DNA of 64,000 nt from Oscheius dolichura (Eukaryota > Nematoda > Chromadorea > Rhabditida > Rhabditidae), in assembly GCA_932521035.1 (NCBI GenBank), contig OW051492.1, forward strand, positions 2,046,001-2,110,000, given 5' to 3'. The notes below the pieces were generated by a model. It ran no database searches. It had not been told where the DNA came from and saw only the letters and a program-made list of their open reading frames with translations. This document shows, piece by piece, positions 44,601-56,838 of the stretch (its first letter is position 1; each line of letters starts with the position of its first letter). The position numbers and the translations under genes are program-made.

Positions 44601-46637
44601 TCTCCTGTATCTGAGGGTCAATCGTATAGGGAGCTGCCCCTTTCTTTCCTTGAAAACTAGCTCATATTTGACTAGAAACAGAAGAAGAAGAGAGTTCCCA
44701 TGGAGGAGAACAGCCTCCTCCGTTCTCCTCGTCCTTCCCGGAAGGTCTCTAATAAACTGGAGAGGGGACAAGGAAGGAAAGAGGATTACTGTAGTAAGGA
44801 GGGGGATGGGGTTAAAAACTGTGCCAGTGTCTAGCAACCCCCCACCCTGTTGGCCGGCCAGACCACCTGAGGGTATAATCGATCGGTATGCAAATATGAG
44901 AGTGGAGGAGGAGGCACACCGGCAGTGATACCCGATACCGGACGGGTGGGGGATTCCCAAAGGCGTATGAGTCAGTCTCTCTCTCTGTCTGCTCTACCAT
45001 TGTAACTATGCCAAGTGGGGGATGAATCATCGGGAAGAAGCCAACAATTTTTGAAAGGAAAAAGAGTACTGTATAGAGAAGAACCAGCTACACTATTTTT
45101 TAAAGTCAAACAACAGGCGAATTTCCAGTTTTCTACAGGTGAGCAAATAGTGGTAATACGCTCTGCTGGTCACTTTTTACACGCACCCGGGAAAGCTCTG
45201 TTTTCGACTTTTTGGAACTCCACCCATGCTCAGCTGGATTTCGTTTCCAGTATATCGAACCTGGAGGAGAATCCGGAGGAAAAACCACTGAGAACTCTGA
45301 CGAGAGGGGAAATCGCGATTCGGCAAAGGCAGAGGCCGATACTTTTAAGAATCCGGAACAATTGGGGCTTCCAAAGAGGCTGGTAACAGCTTTCGTCGTC
45401 CAGATTAATTACTGGGTCTATTGGAATCCTTTACTATCAGAAGACACAGAGTTCAATTGGATTTCTGAACAGAAGCAGGCGCTTTGTGGTCTACTGGGAA
45501 AGACGGTTGGTTCAAGACCCACTGGACTTCAAATGTCCAACTCAATCCTGACACAAAGAAACGTTTCTGTCCATGGAAAAGGATAGCAGACAGATTTCCA
45601 GGAATTCTCCGAAAGTCCAGAAGGGGCTGTCCAAATTGTGCTTATCGTGTGCCTGGTCGGCTTTACTGGTGGATAGATTGAAAATTGTCGGAAGTTATCG
45701 AGATACACTTTTGAAAATTGACATTAGACACTGACAGAGAGATTCGGGCCCTACTATGTTAGCAAACAGGGAGAGAGAGACTCCTTGACTTTCTGTGATC
45801 AGAGATTCCTTCGAAATGGAAGCATTTGCCCCTGATCATTTCTGAATGATTTCCATTGTCCAGATTTCCATTTCTCTGATCAAAAACCATTCAAAATAAG
45901 TAAGGACGACTCTTTTGGCCAGGTTCTGTTGGTCAGATCTTGCTCTCTGATCAAAAACCCCTCCCAGTCTTAAAAAATGCCCGACAAGGAAGTTGTCCCC
46001 CAAATATATGCAAACGATGGGAGAGAGAGAACGGGGAGGGAGAACGAGAGAGAGAGAGAGAGAGAGATGTAATTGTTGCCGTAGAAGCCCCCGAGCCGAC
46101 GGTCCTTCGGGTTCCATTGTTAGCAAACAGTGGTGTGGCGGAGATGGGCGCGCTGAATCACAAACACAGCCTGAAGGCAGTCGACTGGGGGGAGGAGGAG
46201 GCAGGGAGGCTTGAGCTGCTTGTCTCTCTCTTGACTTCTTCAGACTGTCGGGAGCCGTCGGAGGGGGCGGGCAGCCGGAAAGGCAACCGGGGGGCAGACG
46301 GCAGACAGTAGGCTAGAGGAGGCAGGGATTAAAGTTAAAACTCTTTTATTGACTTGACTATAACAATTGAAAATAGCCTATTTAACTTTGAAAGAGACAT
46401 CTGGAAGGCTTCCCGAAAGCTTGATCCGTAATAATTTTGAGTGTGTGGAGGTGAGTTTGGTCAGGAGGGAAGGCAGATGGAAAGGAGGCGGTACTGTTGG
46501 TAGTCAACCCGTAGGAGAGGAAAGAACAACGCGGGGGAGGACAGTCCCCCAGGCCGGGGAGAAGTGAAATAACCAAATTTTGGATGAGGCACAAGAGATC
46601 GGATGATAGGGAGAAGGGGGACGGGGATGAAAGGGCC
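41603..46637. other. Long gene-poor region
   Basis: Many open frames occur on both strands but none shows a domain or consistent splice structure. A possible small exon at about 43049-43175 (MMMKFLSKIPAPSAAAASSS) stands out only for its Ala/Ser run. A frame at 45015-45386 has somewhat protein-like composition (LEENPEEKPLRTLTRGEIAI) but no recognisable family. A (GA)n run lies at 46041-46068. Confidence 0.4.
46041..46068. repeat. (GA)n simple repeat
   Basis: GAGAGAGAGA run within AGAACGAGAGAGAG..., in a gene-poor area. Confidence 0.8.
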
Positions 46638-49461
46638 CTATTGCCGGGTCTCGGACATGAGGACACGACGCCCATGGACGGGACAGTCTTGCAACTGGGA
46701 CAGAGGAGGAGCCGTGATCTGGAGAGAGCCTTCGGTGGATTCGGTCTCCTCGAAGAAACAGCCACAGCAGCAGCAACAGGCGAAGAAACACGGGCAGACA
46801 CGGCGGGGCTCGTCGGCGTCGCGGATCTGAAAAAAGGATGGATAAAGGGGATCGGCAGTGGTGGAAGTCGGGATTGTCAACGGGGCGAGCAGGACTAATG
46901 GCTCGAAGGGGAGGTCCAAAAGAACCCTTGAACCCACATACGGCGGGGAAGAAATTAGGGGAGCTTTCTAGTTCCTCAAGAATTTGTAAACCGTTAACCA
47001 ATTGGCCCAGAGCTCGCTGCTTGGATTAATTCTAGAGGGACAGAACAAGAGCGGCATTGTTTTCATGGCTAGTACAGTTTTCCCCTGGAGAAACCCGAAC
47101 GATATAAGAATCCCCCGTTCCAGAAGTGAGGCTCCCTGAAATTCTCGTGGTTACAGTCGCCGTGTCAGGCCTTTACTCCAAACTTTAGAAGAAGAGATGA
47201 ACCGTAACGGGCTGCTGAGCGCTTTAGATCATTTGGAACGTATTTAACCCCCGGGGAAGATCTGCGGCCAATAAGGAATAGAACAGGGTCATTGGCCCGT
47301 GGAGCAGCTAGACAACTGGCAGCTTCGAAAACAAGGCTTCGGGGTGCCCGGCCGATTTGTCTTGAGGACCCAAGGATAGGATGTCTGGGTCAGAAAAGGA
47401 CCAACTAGGACCATGTAATCGTACCTGAGTCGGTCGAATAGAATAAATAATAGAGCCAATGATGACGACGATGAACGAGACGAAATAGAGGTAGTGGAAC
47501 TGAAACGGCTTCCATCTTTTCTCAGTTTCAAAGAAAACTGACCGAGTCTTTGAACACAAATAGCCCGAATAACAACGAGTAGAAGTCAGCTGTCAGGGTG
47601 GCCAGGTTGAACATCAGGGCAGACGTCTTCTGGAGGACTACGGTAACCAGGGAGTAGAATATGAACATGGAGATGGCAAACAGTGCGAAGCAGCCCACGG
47701 TGGCCGCGTTCCAGTTGATCTCGCCCAGCTGCTTGTGCTCCAAGACGGCCCTGGAATATTCGATGAATAAACGCGCTCTATTCCGTGATATATGGTCCTA
47801 CAGGGAAGGTTTTACCTTCCCAGGGTATAAATCAGCATAATCTAATAATTTAGTCTAAAGAAGAGGATATTTGAGTGGTTTCAAGAGGCCAGACTGGGCC
47901 AGGAAGCGAGAGCCCGCCTTCCTTTGCAGGCAAATGGTCCTATCCCGAAAATTTCCTCATCCTACTGTCAAAATAACCCCAAAACTTACATTTGAACCCC
48001 GGAGATCAGTACTCCAAACAGGCCAATCATTCCCAAATATTCCATCCGGCTGTATTGCTTCACCAGGAACTCCTCCGACACGTTGGCCACCGCGTAGAGC
48101 AGCGCTCCTCCCAGACAGAGCATATCCCCCACGGCTTTGTTATTTCCTAAAACATTATTTTCCCGTCGGGACTCCACAATTCTTACCGCCTGTATCGCCC
48201 TTCTCATCGAGGATATCTGCCCAAATTAGACAGGCGATCCCCACGAGGCAGACACACACCCCGACGATATGGGAGATGAGGTAGCGGACGGAGAGGAAGA
48301 GCCAGCTGAGGAGCATGACAGTAGGGATGGTGGAGCAGTCGAGCAGTTGGACACTCGTCAGGGAGGTGAACTGGTAGGCGTAGACGATCATATAGTTGGC
48401 CTCGACGTCGATGAAGGCCAGCAGCAGGTACTTCCACCACCGGCGGCGGAGAACCTCCACGAGGCCGTCGTCCCCACCCTTACAGAAGAGGGCAGTACAG
48501 TAGACGAAGCAGAGGAGGAAGTAGTTCATGAAGGATTGGGCTGGAACGGGGGATAATTTGATGTTTTAGCTGGTAGGCTGAGCTACATTTTTGAGGCAAT
48601 TGGGGCAGCTTTTGTGGGGGTTAGACGTCGTAGGAAAGGCAGACCCGATTCAGTCCCAAATCATCACCGAAAGCACAGAAAACAGCTGTATGAGATGCCC
48701 CCTTCCTTTTCCATCCCTTTTTGAATCAGCCGATAAGGGCTAGAAAGAGAGAGAGACGTGGATAATCTCGGGGGCCACTAAGAGGACTGCCAGAGTTTGG
48801 CTTGTTTTCTGGTCTCTGCTCCTCTTACCCTCCACAGTTACCCCGATAATCGCTGATGCCAACTTCCGGGAACTGTGCCCCACCCACTGTTTCCGAATTT
48901 GCCGCATAAAAATGTATTAAAGAGAGGCCAACTGCCGGGATGATTACAGCGCCTTGCTGTCCCCATACAGTGTCGACCTTCTGTGGCATTCGGCTACCAG
49001 TACAAAATCTCCATCCCTGCGGCCATATAGTCCTCCCATTTGACTTGTTAGGGCCGTTTTTAAGCTCTGGAGACGGGTTTGGTTAGATAGAATTTAAGTG
49101 TGCCGGGAACAGGCCAGTGGCCGTCCGTAAGGGTTCAATAGGTCTCGGGAATGGCGGGATAGCGCTGCTGATGCAGCGAAAAAGGCTTATTTGATAAGAT
49201 TCGGTAGTTTTTTCTTTTAAAAAAGGTTATTAGAATAAATAAATAAGAGTCAAAAGCCGAATAAATGAAGCGAAACTCACCAGCTGGCGCCATGACTCCC
49301 CTCTTGAAGAGAAGCGTCGACGAGACGCCGGTTCCACAGAGACATAACGAGAGGATCTGCCCCAAGGCTAGACCTTTAGCTGTCCGCCTGGAATAGACAA
49401 TAATAAATTACAGAAAAAAAGAGGAAAAGCACCATAAGGCGTCAACTCTGGTTGGCGGCAT
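46638..49461 (-). CDS. SLC35F1/F2-type multi-pass carrier
   Basis: The SLC35F group belongs to the drug/metabolite transporter superfamily with ten helices; substrates are mostly uncertain. Exon 1 starts MPPTRVDALW and joins RTAKGLALGQILSLCLCGTG. Later exons give SFMNYFLLCFVYCTALFCKG, KYLLLAFIDVEANYMIVYAY, QFTSLTSVQLLDCSTIPTVM, YLISHIVGVCVCLVGIACLI, GDMLCLGGALLYAVANVSEE, VKQYSRMEYLGMIGLFGVLI, TVGCFALFAISMFIFYSLVT, ALMFNLATLTADFYSLLFGL and YFVSFIVVIIGSIIYSIRPT. The order and sequences such as FIDVEANY and QLLDCSTIP are characteristic. A last exon (about 46640-46826) starting IRDADEPRRVCPCFFACCCC is joined across an intron by a CAG/GTACGA donor; reading through instead would end at 47308. The Cys run after the last helix suggests palmitoylation. 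The family is secure, the tail moderately so. Confidence 0.9.
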
Positions 49462-50660
49462 AGCGACAGACTGGCGGCGGCGGTGGTGGTGGCAGGGGAG
49501 GACGGGGGAAGGACAGGGCGCATGGGTAGGTGGATGTGACTCGGCTCGAAAGCACTTCTCGCCTTCTCTGCGCCTATCAACCAGGAATTTGTCTGGGACA
49601 GAGAGACGGGGAGAGGACGGGGGACAGTGGCAGGCAGATAGTGTGCCGAGACACCTTTTGTTCTATGATCCGAAAATGCAACAATGCCGGGCAGCAGCGG
49701 GGGAATGACCTCTCCCGGCCTCTGTGAATCGGGAGAGGAGGCACCAATTGATTATTTTAATCCGGTCTCGTCTGGATAAAAATATGAATTGCGGTCCACT
49801 TGTTACAATACGAGGAAAAAAACAAACGAAAGTTGCATCAGACCTTAATTTGTCCGAGAAAAGTGATAAGATTAGGAGGAGAGATGGGATGTTGCCAGCT
49901 GGCGAGCAGGGGGTCTTTGGCGCTGTGTTCAAAAAGATTCAGTTCAGCCGGGCTTTTCTAGAATATCGGGAGATTCATTCCTACAAAATGGGACGGTAGG
50001 CAGGAGCTTTATGGGATAAATTTTGATCTGGGAGTCCCGAAGGCCGCCTGCGAAGGCCTGAGGAGCTCTGAAGGCTTCTGGGGGAAAATGAGGCGAAGAA
50101 AAGCATTCCTTCCACGGAAATATGGTCCATATTTCAATTGGAAAGGTGAAAATTGACGAAAAAAAGATTCCCCCCTGGTAGATTACCCCCTTCTTCAGTT
50201 ATCTCTCCCAGTTCTTCATAAATTGGAGAGGAGGACAAGCTGGGCCCGGTCAAGATAGATGAGAGCTGCTAAGGAATCAAGATCTCTCGATATTGGACGG
50301 AATTCTAGCGGGCTAGATGGTTCAGGCCAAAGTTATTCATTTCCCTTTGGGAGCCACGGCCAAGTGCCAGCTCTACCGTACCCCGTAAGAATTCCGTATC
50401 TCGAAAAGAAAGCTTTCCTTCCATGAGAGAAGCATCCAAAATGGGTGGCTTATTTGAGGAGATAGGGGAGGATGGCCGTCGACTTTTTTAAGGTTTCACA
50501 GAACCAAGAAATGCCAAATTTAGGAAAGGAGACCCGCCAATCGGTCCACTGCCTTCCATTAATTCTGTTGGAATTCTATTGAAAAATGCCAAATGAAGGA
50601 AGATATCTCGGCATAGAGGGAGAAATAAGCCAAGGAAAGATAAACGTAACGGTATAGACA
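49462..50660. other. Upstream/intergenic region
   Basis: This is the upstream region of the SLC35F-type gene and the 3' flank of the gene at 50661. Open frames at 49530-49999 lack features. Nothing else is supported. Confidence 0.35.
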
Positions 50661-51372
50661 TCAAAATACCGTAATTTGCCTGTATAAAAGAAAAAAAAGA
50701 AGAAGAGAAACGGAGCCAACCTGATATTATCGTCATCACAGCACGGGGAGCAATTGATGCCGTCCTCCTCCTCCTCCTCTTGCCTGGATCTGAAACAGTC
50801 CTTTAATTAATTGATCTTAAAAAGAAGAAAAGGAAGAAGACGAGCCAGCTGCCTACCTCGGTGGTACGGCGAATGGATTCCTATGTGGCTGGACACCGTG
50901 GGGCAGCCGGTGCATGGGATGGGGCAGGGTTCCATTGGCACAGGAGGAGGATGTCCCCGGCAGGGAGGACATGTGTACTGCTGCCGGTGTCGTCGTCGTC
51001 TGATAGCCCGGCTGTTGATAATAATAATGACGAGCGGAATATTCTGGCTGTGGCTGCTGTTGATAGTTGGCCACTCGAAAGTTGGCCAGGAGTGGCCGGC
51101 GTTCGCCGTAGATGGACTCGTGATAGGAGCAGTTGGCTGAAGAATACGGGTCAGGTCTCATTCTTCTTCACATTATACGGGGAGGGCTGAGGGTAGAGCG
51201 GGGATTATTTAAGGGGATTACGCGTAGTGCCACTACCCGAGGACGGGGGCCTCCCCCTAGCCGAGCCAAGGCGCCGACGGCCATCCTCCTCCTCCCAAGA
51301 GGGAGAATCTCTTCTCTTTTTGGAGTGATTTAAAGCACCCCTCGCCCCTTCCATTTCCCGCCGCAACAACAT
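50661..51372 (-). CDS. Uncertain low-complexity protein rich in Gln, Tyr and Pro
   Basis: Four exons can be chained in frame. Exon 1 starts at 51372 (MLLRREMEGARGALNHSKKR, then Glu/Arg-rich). The main exon (about 50870-51138) reads ANCSYHESIYGERRPLLANF, then YQQQPQPEYSARHYYYQQPG, YQTTTTPAAVHMSSLPGTSS and HPMHRLPHGVQPHRNPF. A small exon (SRQEEEEEDGINCSPCCDDD) and a last one ending RQITVF-stop complete it. Splice phases agree at each junction (the first, G|CC, is exact). No family is recognised; it resembles a disordered, possibly cytosolic tail. It may have further 5' exons: a frame at 51465-51710 has a strongly hydrophobic stretch but could not be joined. Confidence in the middle exon is higher than in exon 1. 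Confidence 0.45.
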
Positions 51373-51392
51373 ATGTGAACGAGCTGACGGCT

Positions 51393-51412
51393 GAGAGAGA
51401 GAGAGAGAGAGA
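51393..51412. repeat. (GA)n simple repeat
   Basis: A GAGAGA run just upstream of the possible first exon of the gene at 50661-51372, where it might serve as a promoter GAGA-type element. Confidence 0.75.
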
Positions 51413-52199
51413 GTGCGTCATCCCCCTTTTTGTAAAGCACGCATGCCCCCCGCCGTCCTCCCAGTTATTGGGTGTCGGGCGAATTACATCGAAAAGAGCG
51501 GCAGGGAGAGAGAGGTAGGCGAACGGCGGAAGACAACTGCCTGGTGTGTATTTGTGTGTCGACATGGGTTTTTATGACGAGGAGACAAGCAGGAGCCAGC
51601 GGCTGGAGTAGGAAATTGTAGAGGAAAAGGGCAGAGGAGGGCAGGAGGAAAAGGGCAACAAGGAGGACAGCCAGCAGGTGGCCATCGGGGACGACGCCTC
51701 GCGGGGTCATTCCCCGGCCTTTTAGCCAATGGCTCTCGAAGCGAAGGTCAACAGTGACTAATACTTGATTGGACCGATCCTTTTAATTGATATTTTAAGG
51801 AAAAAAAGAGGGAAGAGTGGAAAAGTCAAGATAATTGGCCGGGAATTTTAAAGAAATTAGACCATAAATTGGTTTTAAAAAGGAATAAACAGGATCTCTT
51901 TCAAGAAGAAAGAAAAGTGGTAGAGAATTGTCCATAAACGGAGAAAAGGCGAGAAGAAGGAACGAGAATCCTACACCAGCAGGCAAGTTGATCACGCTTG
52001 GCTCCCGTTCGGGGAGTTGAATTCAATTGTCGTCTCTCAAAAGAGATCTGGTGAGGGAGGGGAGAAATCATTTTGGAGGGAGTAGGAGGATCTAGACATG
52101 GGGATGGCTCTAAAAATGGAGGCTGTGAAAAAGGAAGAGGAGAGGCACGGGGGGCAAGGCCCGTCCAGTCGAGGGTAGCCATTCCTAGTCCATTTTAGC

Positions 52200-52565
52200 C
52201 TCTAATAACTACCGGGAGGATAATTTTAAAGAACTTGGGGAAGGGAAGAGGAGCTGGTAAGCCATTATTACAAGAAATTATAAGAAAAGGGAAGGGAGGA
52301 CGAGGAAAAGTGAGGCGGAAAGGTCTAGTCGCCCTCCAGACGGGGGTGACGCTTATTTTCATGTCATTTTGTCCCACGTTAACGACGGGGAGGATAATTT
52401 TAAAGGACTGGAGGAGGAGAAGAAGGTAAGGGGAGGCCATTATTATAAGAAATTATAAGAAAAAGAGGTGGAGGACGAGGACGAGGGAGGTGGGGGGGGG
52501 GGGGGGGGGGAATCTGGAAGGCCTAGCTGCCTCCGAGATTGGAACAACGCTCATTTCCACTCCAT
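52200..52565. repeat. Two-copy tandem duplication, period about 174 bp
   Basis: GGGAGGATAATTTTAAAG begins the first copy at 52214 and the second at 52388. Both contain GCCATTATTA, AAGAAATTATAAGAAAA, a GA-rich stretch and GCTCATTT/GCTTATTTTCA ends. The second copy carries a run of about 20 G (52491-52510), absent from the first. Confidence 0.85.
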
Positions 52566-53326
52566 TTTTACCGCAGAACAAGAGATAAACCCCCAAAATG
52601 GTCCCAAGTAGAAGAAGAAGACAAAACGAACTCCCCTCAAAAAATCAATGATGGTCCCCGTTTGTGATCTCCCGAAAGCTGTGAACAGGCATTGAATTTC
52701 CCTGAGAGGGGGGAGAAGGCCGTCTGAGGGTGATCAGTCCGTGGTCAGGAGGAGTGAGATAAAAATCGTAAAAATCTCGGCTCTATGTGTGAGGGGGGCA
52801 GCTGAGGACTGCTCTCTCTCCCTCTTGTTCAACTGCTTGGAGAGGAACAGGGGGAAAGCAATTAATAAGTGCCCGGGGAGTGTGAGCGGAGGGCCGAGAG
52901 AGAGAGGGGGGATGAAACAGCCGCGACGGCTCCTACTCTCTTCCCCACCTGCAGCCGGCGATCGGTACATTGTGGCTCTTGACTGTGGTGCTTGGCTGTG
53001 GCTCTTCGCTGTGGCTGCTGCCTTTCCCTCTCCTATTTAATAGAATAAAATTAGATTAATAGAGGAATATTAGAGGTAGCTGCCAGCCTCTCATCCAGGC
53101 ATGGTGCCGGTGGTGCTGGTGGTGGAGGGGTCGATATGGAAGGACTCATCGCGCAGCTTATGATGGCCCCCTCTCACAAATCAGGCCCCGGGGATCTCTC
53201 TATACGCCTTTCCCCGCGGGGCACTCCTCACTCTCTACCCTTCCCCTCCCCTTCTCTAATAAGAAGACACCCCTGCGATACCTACCAGAAGTCGAGGATT
53301 TGAAGGGAGCCCACAGCTCGCCAGAA

Positions 53327-53373
53327 TTCAAATTTCTGGACATTGCGCCGTCCAAATTTCTGGACATTGCGCC
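53327..53373. repeat. 23-bp unit repeated twice (AATTTCTGGACATTGCGCCG)
   Basis: AATTTCTGGACATTGCGCCG followed by TCC occurs twice in direct succession, then a related but diverging CGTTTTCTAAACCGTACG / CGTGTTTTAAACCGTC series. It lies between two genes. Confidence 0.8.
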
Positions 53374-54031
53374 GTCCGTTTTCTAAACCGTACGTTTTTC
53401 GAAACCGACCGTGTTTTAAACCGTCTGTTTTCTGATCCGGGGGTGCACCAAAAAGAGGGAGGTAGACAGCTGATAATAGAGCGGGCAGACGGGGGACGAC
53501 GGTCTAAAAGGACATTTCCAGGAAGCACAGAACAGCGGGAAGAGTTCATCTTCCGTTGATAAGGAACGGTGATAAGGCCGGCCCCTCTGGAAGAATACGC
53601 ATCTGGAGCCCACAAAAGAAGATTACATAATTACCAGAGACTCATATCTGTTGAAAAAAAAAAGGTATTTCAGAACCTGGTCGGTGGAAAGAGTGAGCTC
53701 CCGTCCCGCCCAAACTGCGTTTGAAGTTCAATGCGTTACTCTCGTTTTTGGCCATTTTCCTTCGCTACTTTCACATGTTTTTGCTCAATTTGTTTTCTTC
53801 TTGCCGTTTATCTTTATGGTAGTCAGCCAAATAGGTTTGCAATCAAGAAAGTGTAGAAAATGTACAGCATCGATGAAAACTGACATTTGAGACTGGTTCA
53901 CTAAATATATGAAAAAAATGCAATATTTTTTATCTCGCCTTATTTACTGTTTGCTATATGTTTCATCGAGATGTACCTTTTTTAAAATTACATTTACCTT
54001 GTGATTTTATGAATATTATCTTTTTTCAGCA

Positions 54032-56245
54032 ATGGTTGATGAACTACCACCGGATTTGTTAGCAAAGTATAAAGCTGAGGATGAGTTAGCAAGACAAAGA
54101 ATAGCAGAAGGAAAGTCTTTTATCGACAATGGCTGGGATTCGGACTTGGAAAGAGGTGGTCACACATTTGGTCAGACAGGATTCGGCGATTCCCTAAGCT
54201 CCAATTGTTACTTTGGACGCCGAGGTTTTCCTAGCAGACGTTATAGAAGAAGTAATAGAAGTAATAATAATAATAATTTTTCAAGAACTCGAACAAATCC
54301 TAATTGGAAAAGAAATCCGGTATTTTTTTATATTTTTGTTACCCAATTATTTGAAACAAGTTTTGAGCATTATATACATTGCTTTTCAGCCGTACAAGAT
54401 TAAATTCAATCAAGAATTCCAAGTACACACAAATGAAAGTTTCATCAAGGATTTCCAATGTTCTGGAAAGTCAGCGAATTGCTTATTAAAATAATTTATT
54501 TGCAGTTGGGTTTCTAAAATTTGTGAACGTCAGGACGATGTTGATTGCTTTGAGACAGAAATCAAGACACTTTATGATGATTCGAAAGCTTCAGAAGAAG
54601 AATCAATTAAAAAAGAACTATTTCGAAAGACAATTGAAGGAATGATAAATAAATATGATCAAGAAGTATATTGATAACTTTTTGTGCGACAATATTATTG
54701 TTTTAGTTAGAACTTCACTGGGATGCTCAAGTTTTTCAAACGGGATCAAGTATTAGTGGATTAGCAGCTACAGGAAGTGACGTCGATCTGTGTATTTTTA
54801 TTCCAAACGCAAGTAAATCAATTTTTTGTGAAAGAGTGTAAGAACAGTTCGCGCTAATTAATCCATATTCAGGAATTCCTTCCGTATACTGCAAATTGTA
54901 CGACATTTACTATTATTACAAAAGGAAAAGGGAGTAACCGAAGATTTTCCATTTGCTTTGAAGGAAATAACTCTAAGAGATGCTATGGTAGCTTTAATTT
55001 TATTTACTTTTCCTATACAATGAAATTCAGATTCCTATTATTAAAATCTTTACGGAATGTGATTTAGAAAGTGATCTTAGTGCGTGCTGTGATCCTTTCC
55101 TTTCCGGCGTCCACAATTCTATCCTGATCAAAGGATATACCGAGTATGTGCTATGCTTTGTCAATGTATTTGTTTACAAATTTAGATTTGATCCTCGTTT
55201 TGCACCACTGGCAATGTTTGTTAAGGCTTGGGCCGCAAAAACAAAATTGAAGCAGCCTATTCGACCTAAAGCAAAATTTAACAGGTAGGATCAGCATATG
55301 CAACAATTTATCCATATTTCAGTTATGCTATTACAATGCTTTTGATTCATTTTCTTCAATGTGGAGTTGACCCTCCAGTTTTGCCAAATCTTCGTCATAA
55401 ATGTGGACCAGGATTCTATGCAACATCTCAAGACGATTTCCCAGTAAAGCTGGACGTTAGGAAAATGCCAAAGCCGACAATAGGTAGACTCTATAAAGTT
55501 ATAACCCTATTTTATTTCAGGTCCCGACACTATTCCTAATCTTATGAGCCTTCCGGAACTTTTTATCAGATTCTGCCTTTATTATAGTAATTTTGATTAT
55601 TATCGCTGGTATATTTCATTAAAAGAATCAAAAGTCGGCCTAAGGTAATTTAATTCAAGTTTCTATCCACTCATTTATTTAAGAAGAGATAGATCAGATA
55701 TTAGGCCCTTTGTAAGATGCTACATTGAAGATCCTATTGATCAACACAATCCAGGAAGGACACTTCATGATTTACAAGGAGCTAGATTTATTTTTAGGTT
55801 AGTTCTGTGAATATTTTATCCCTTGTTGTTTAGAAATACTGCGAACGCATTTCGCCATGCGGTCTACCACCCAGATCATTTTCCTACTGTACAGCAAATA
55901 TTGATGAATCAGATGTTTGCAAATGGAAGATATCTCCTTATTGCCAAAACGAAGAACCCAATATCAAGATTTAAAATAGTCAAAGGCGAGGTTATACTGC
56001 CTTCTATACCGGAGGACAGTGCTATTCCAACAATAACAGTTGAGGATTTACGACCAGAACAATTGGAGCCACAAAATGTTGGCGATGCCGGAATACCAGA
56101 AGTAGAAGTAACGGCACCACCAGGAGTTGTTATACCGAAGGACTATGAATTTGATGACGAATTTTCTGATGAAGAAGAAGATGTAGGAAACGAAGAAGAG
56201 GAAGTAGATGCTGGAGAAGAAGATAATGATGAAGAAGTTGAATAA
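54032..56245 (+). CDS. Non-canonical poly(A)/poly(U) polymerase, GLD-2/Cid1-like
   Basis: These enzymes add A or U tails to RNA 3' ends in the cytoplasm or nucleus. The N-terminus (MVDELPPDLLAKYKAEDELA) is followed by an Arg/Asn-rich linker with SNRSNNNNNF. The catalytic palm has the nucleotidyltransferase motif GSSISGLAATGSDVDLCIF with its DxD pair, and further on MIPIIKIFTECDLESDLSAC, which probably brings the third Asp. The central domain follows (DPRFAPLAMFVKAWAAKTKL, NSYAITMLLIHFLQCGVDPP) and the PAP-associated region (MSLPELFIRFCLYYSNFDYY). The C-terminus is a long acidic tail (EFDDEFSDEEEDVGNEEEEV). About ten short exons. The ATG follows TTTTTTCAGCA. The first 970 bp are duplicated at 57997-58958. 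The family is sure; A- versus U-adding activity cannot be told. Confidence 0.9.
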
Positions 56246-56838
56246 CTCTGTAAAAAGATGTAAAGGTGATCGTATTTATGTACTGCATTTTTTCATATAG
56301 CCTGTTTCAAATGGAAAAACTGCGAAATTCGCTGGTTAAAGGTTTAATCGATCTAGATCGGGCATTTTCCCGTCTTGATGGTCCAACTCAACAGTTTTGC
56401 ACGCATTTTTCTGCCCATTTCAGATATTCCAAGGCAATAATACCGGGGGGCCGACATTAGTTCCATGGAATCTTTAGCCGTCTTCGGCATTGTGGACTCC
56501 TCAGACGTTCATCGGTTTTGAATCTCTGGTACGGTGGGGACTAGGGCTGTCAATCGGGTCCTGGCATTGTCGTTATAACATTTGGCTGTTAGAAAAATAT
56601 ATTGTAGGCATAAGTAGGTCAAATCGGGACTGAAACCCGGAAAATCGTGTTGATCGGTGTATGCGTGGGTGTGTGTGTGATAAGAAAAGAAAAGAAAGGA
56701 AAAGAAGCGAAGACGTACTATTATTTATTCCGATAACAACAGAAACGCGAATAAAAAAAGAATTAACCGGTAGTGGCGATGATATTCAATGTTCATGGAA
56801 ACATTTCTTCGTCGATGGATTGGAACTGAAAATATTGA
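56246..56838. other. Intergenic region between convergent genes
   Basis: Open frames at 56266-56460 and 56661-56882 lack support. A segment at 56450-56472 (CCGACATTAGTTCCATGGAA) resembles one arm of the hairpin at 58993-59058. Confidence 0.35.

Larger units (their letters stand above)
51373..53682. other. Intergenic region with tandem and simple repeats
   Basis: Holds a (GA)n run (51393-51412), a two-copy tandem duplication with a poly-G run (52200-52565), and a 23-bp tandem repeat near 53327-53373. A frame at 52741-53040 has no support. No gene is called. Confidence 0.4.
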
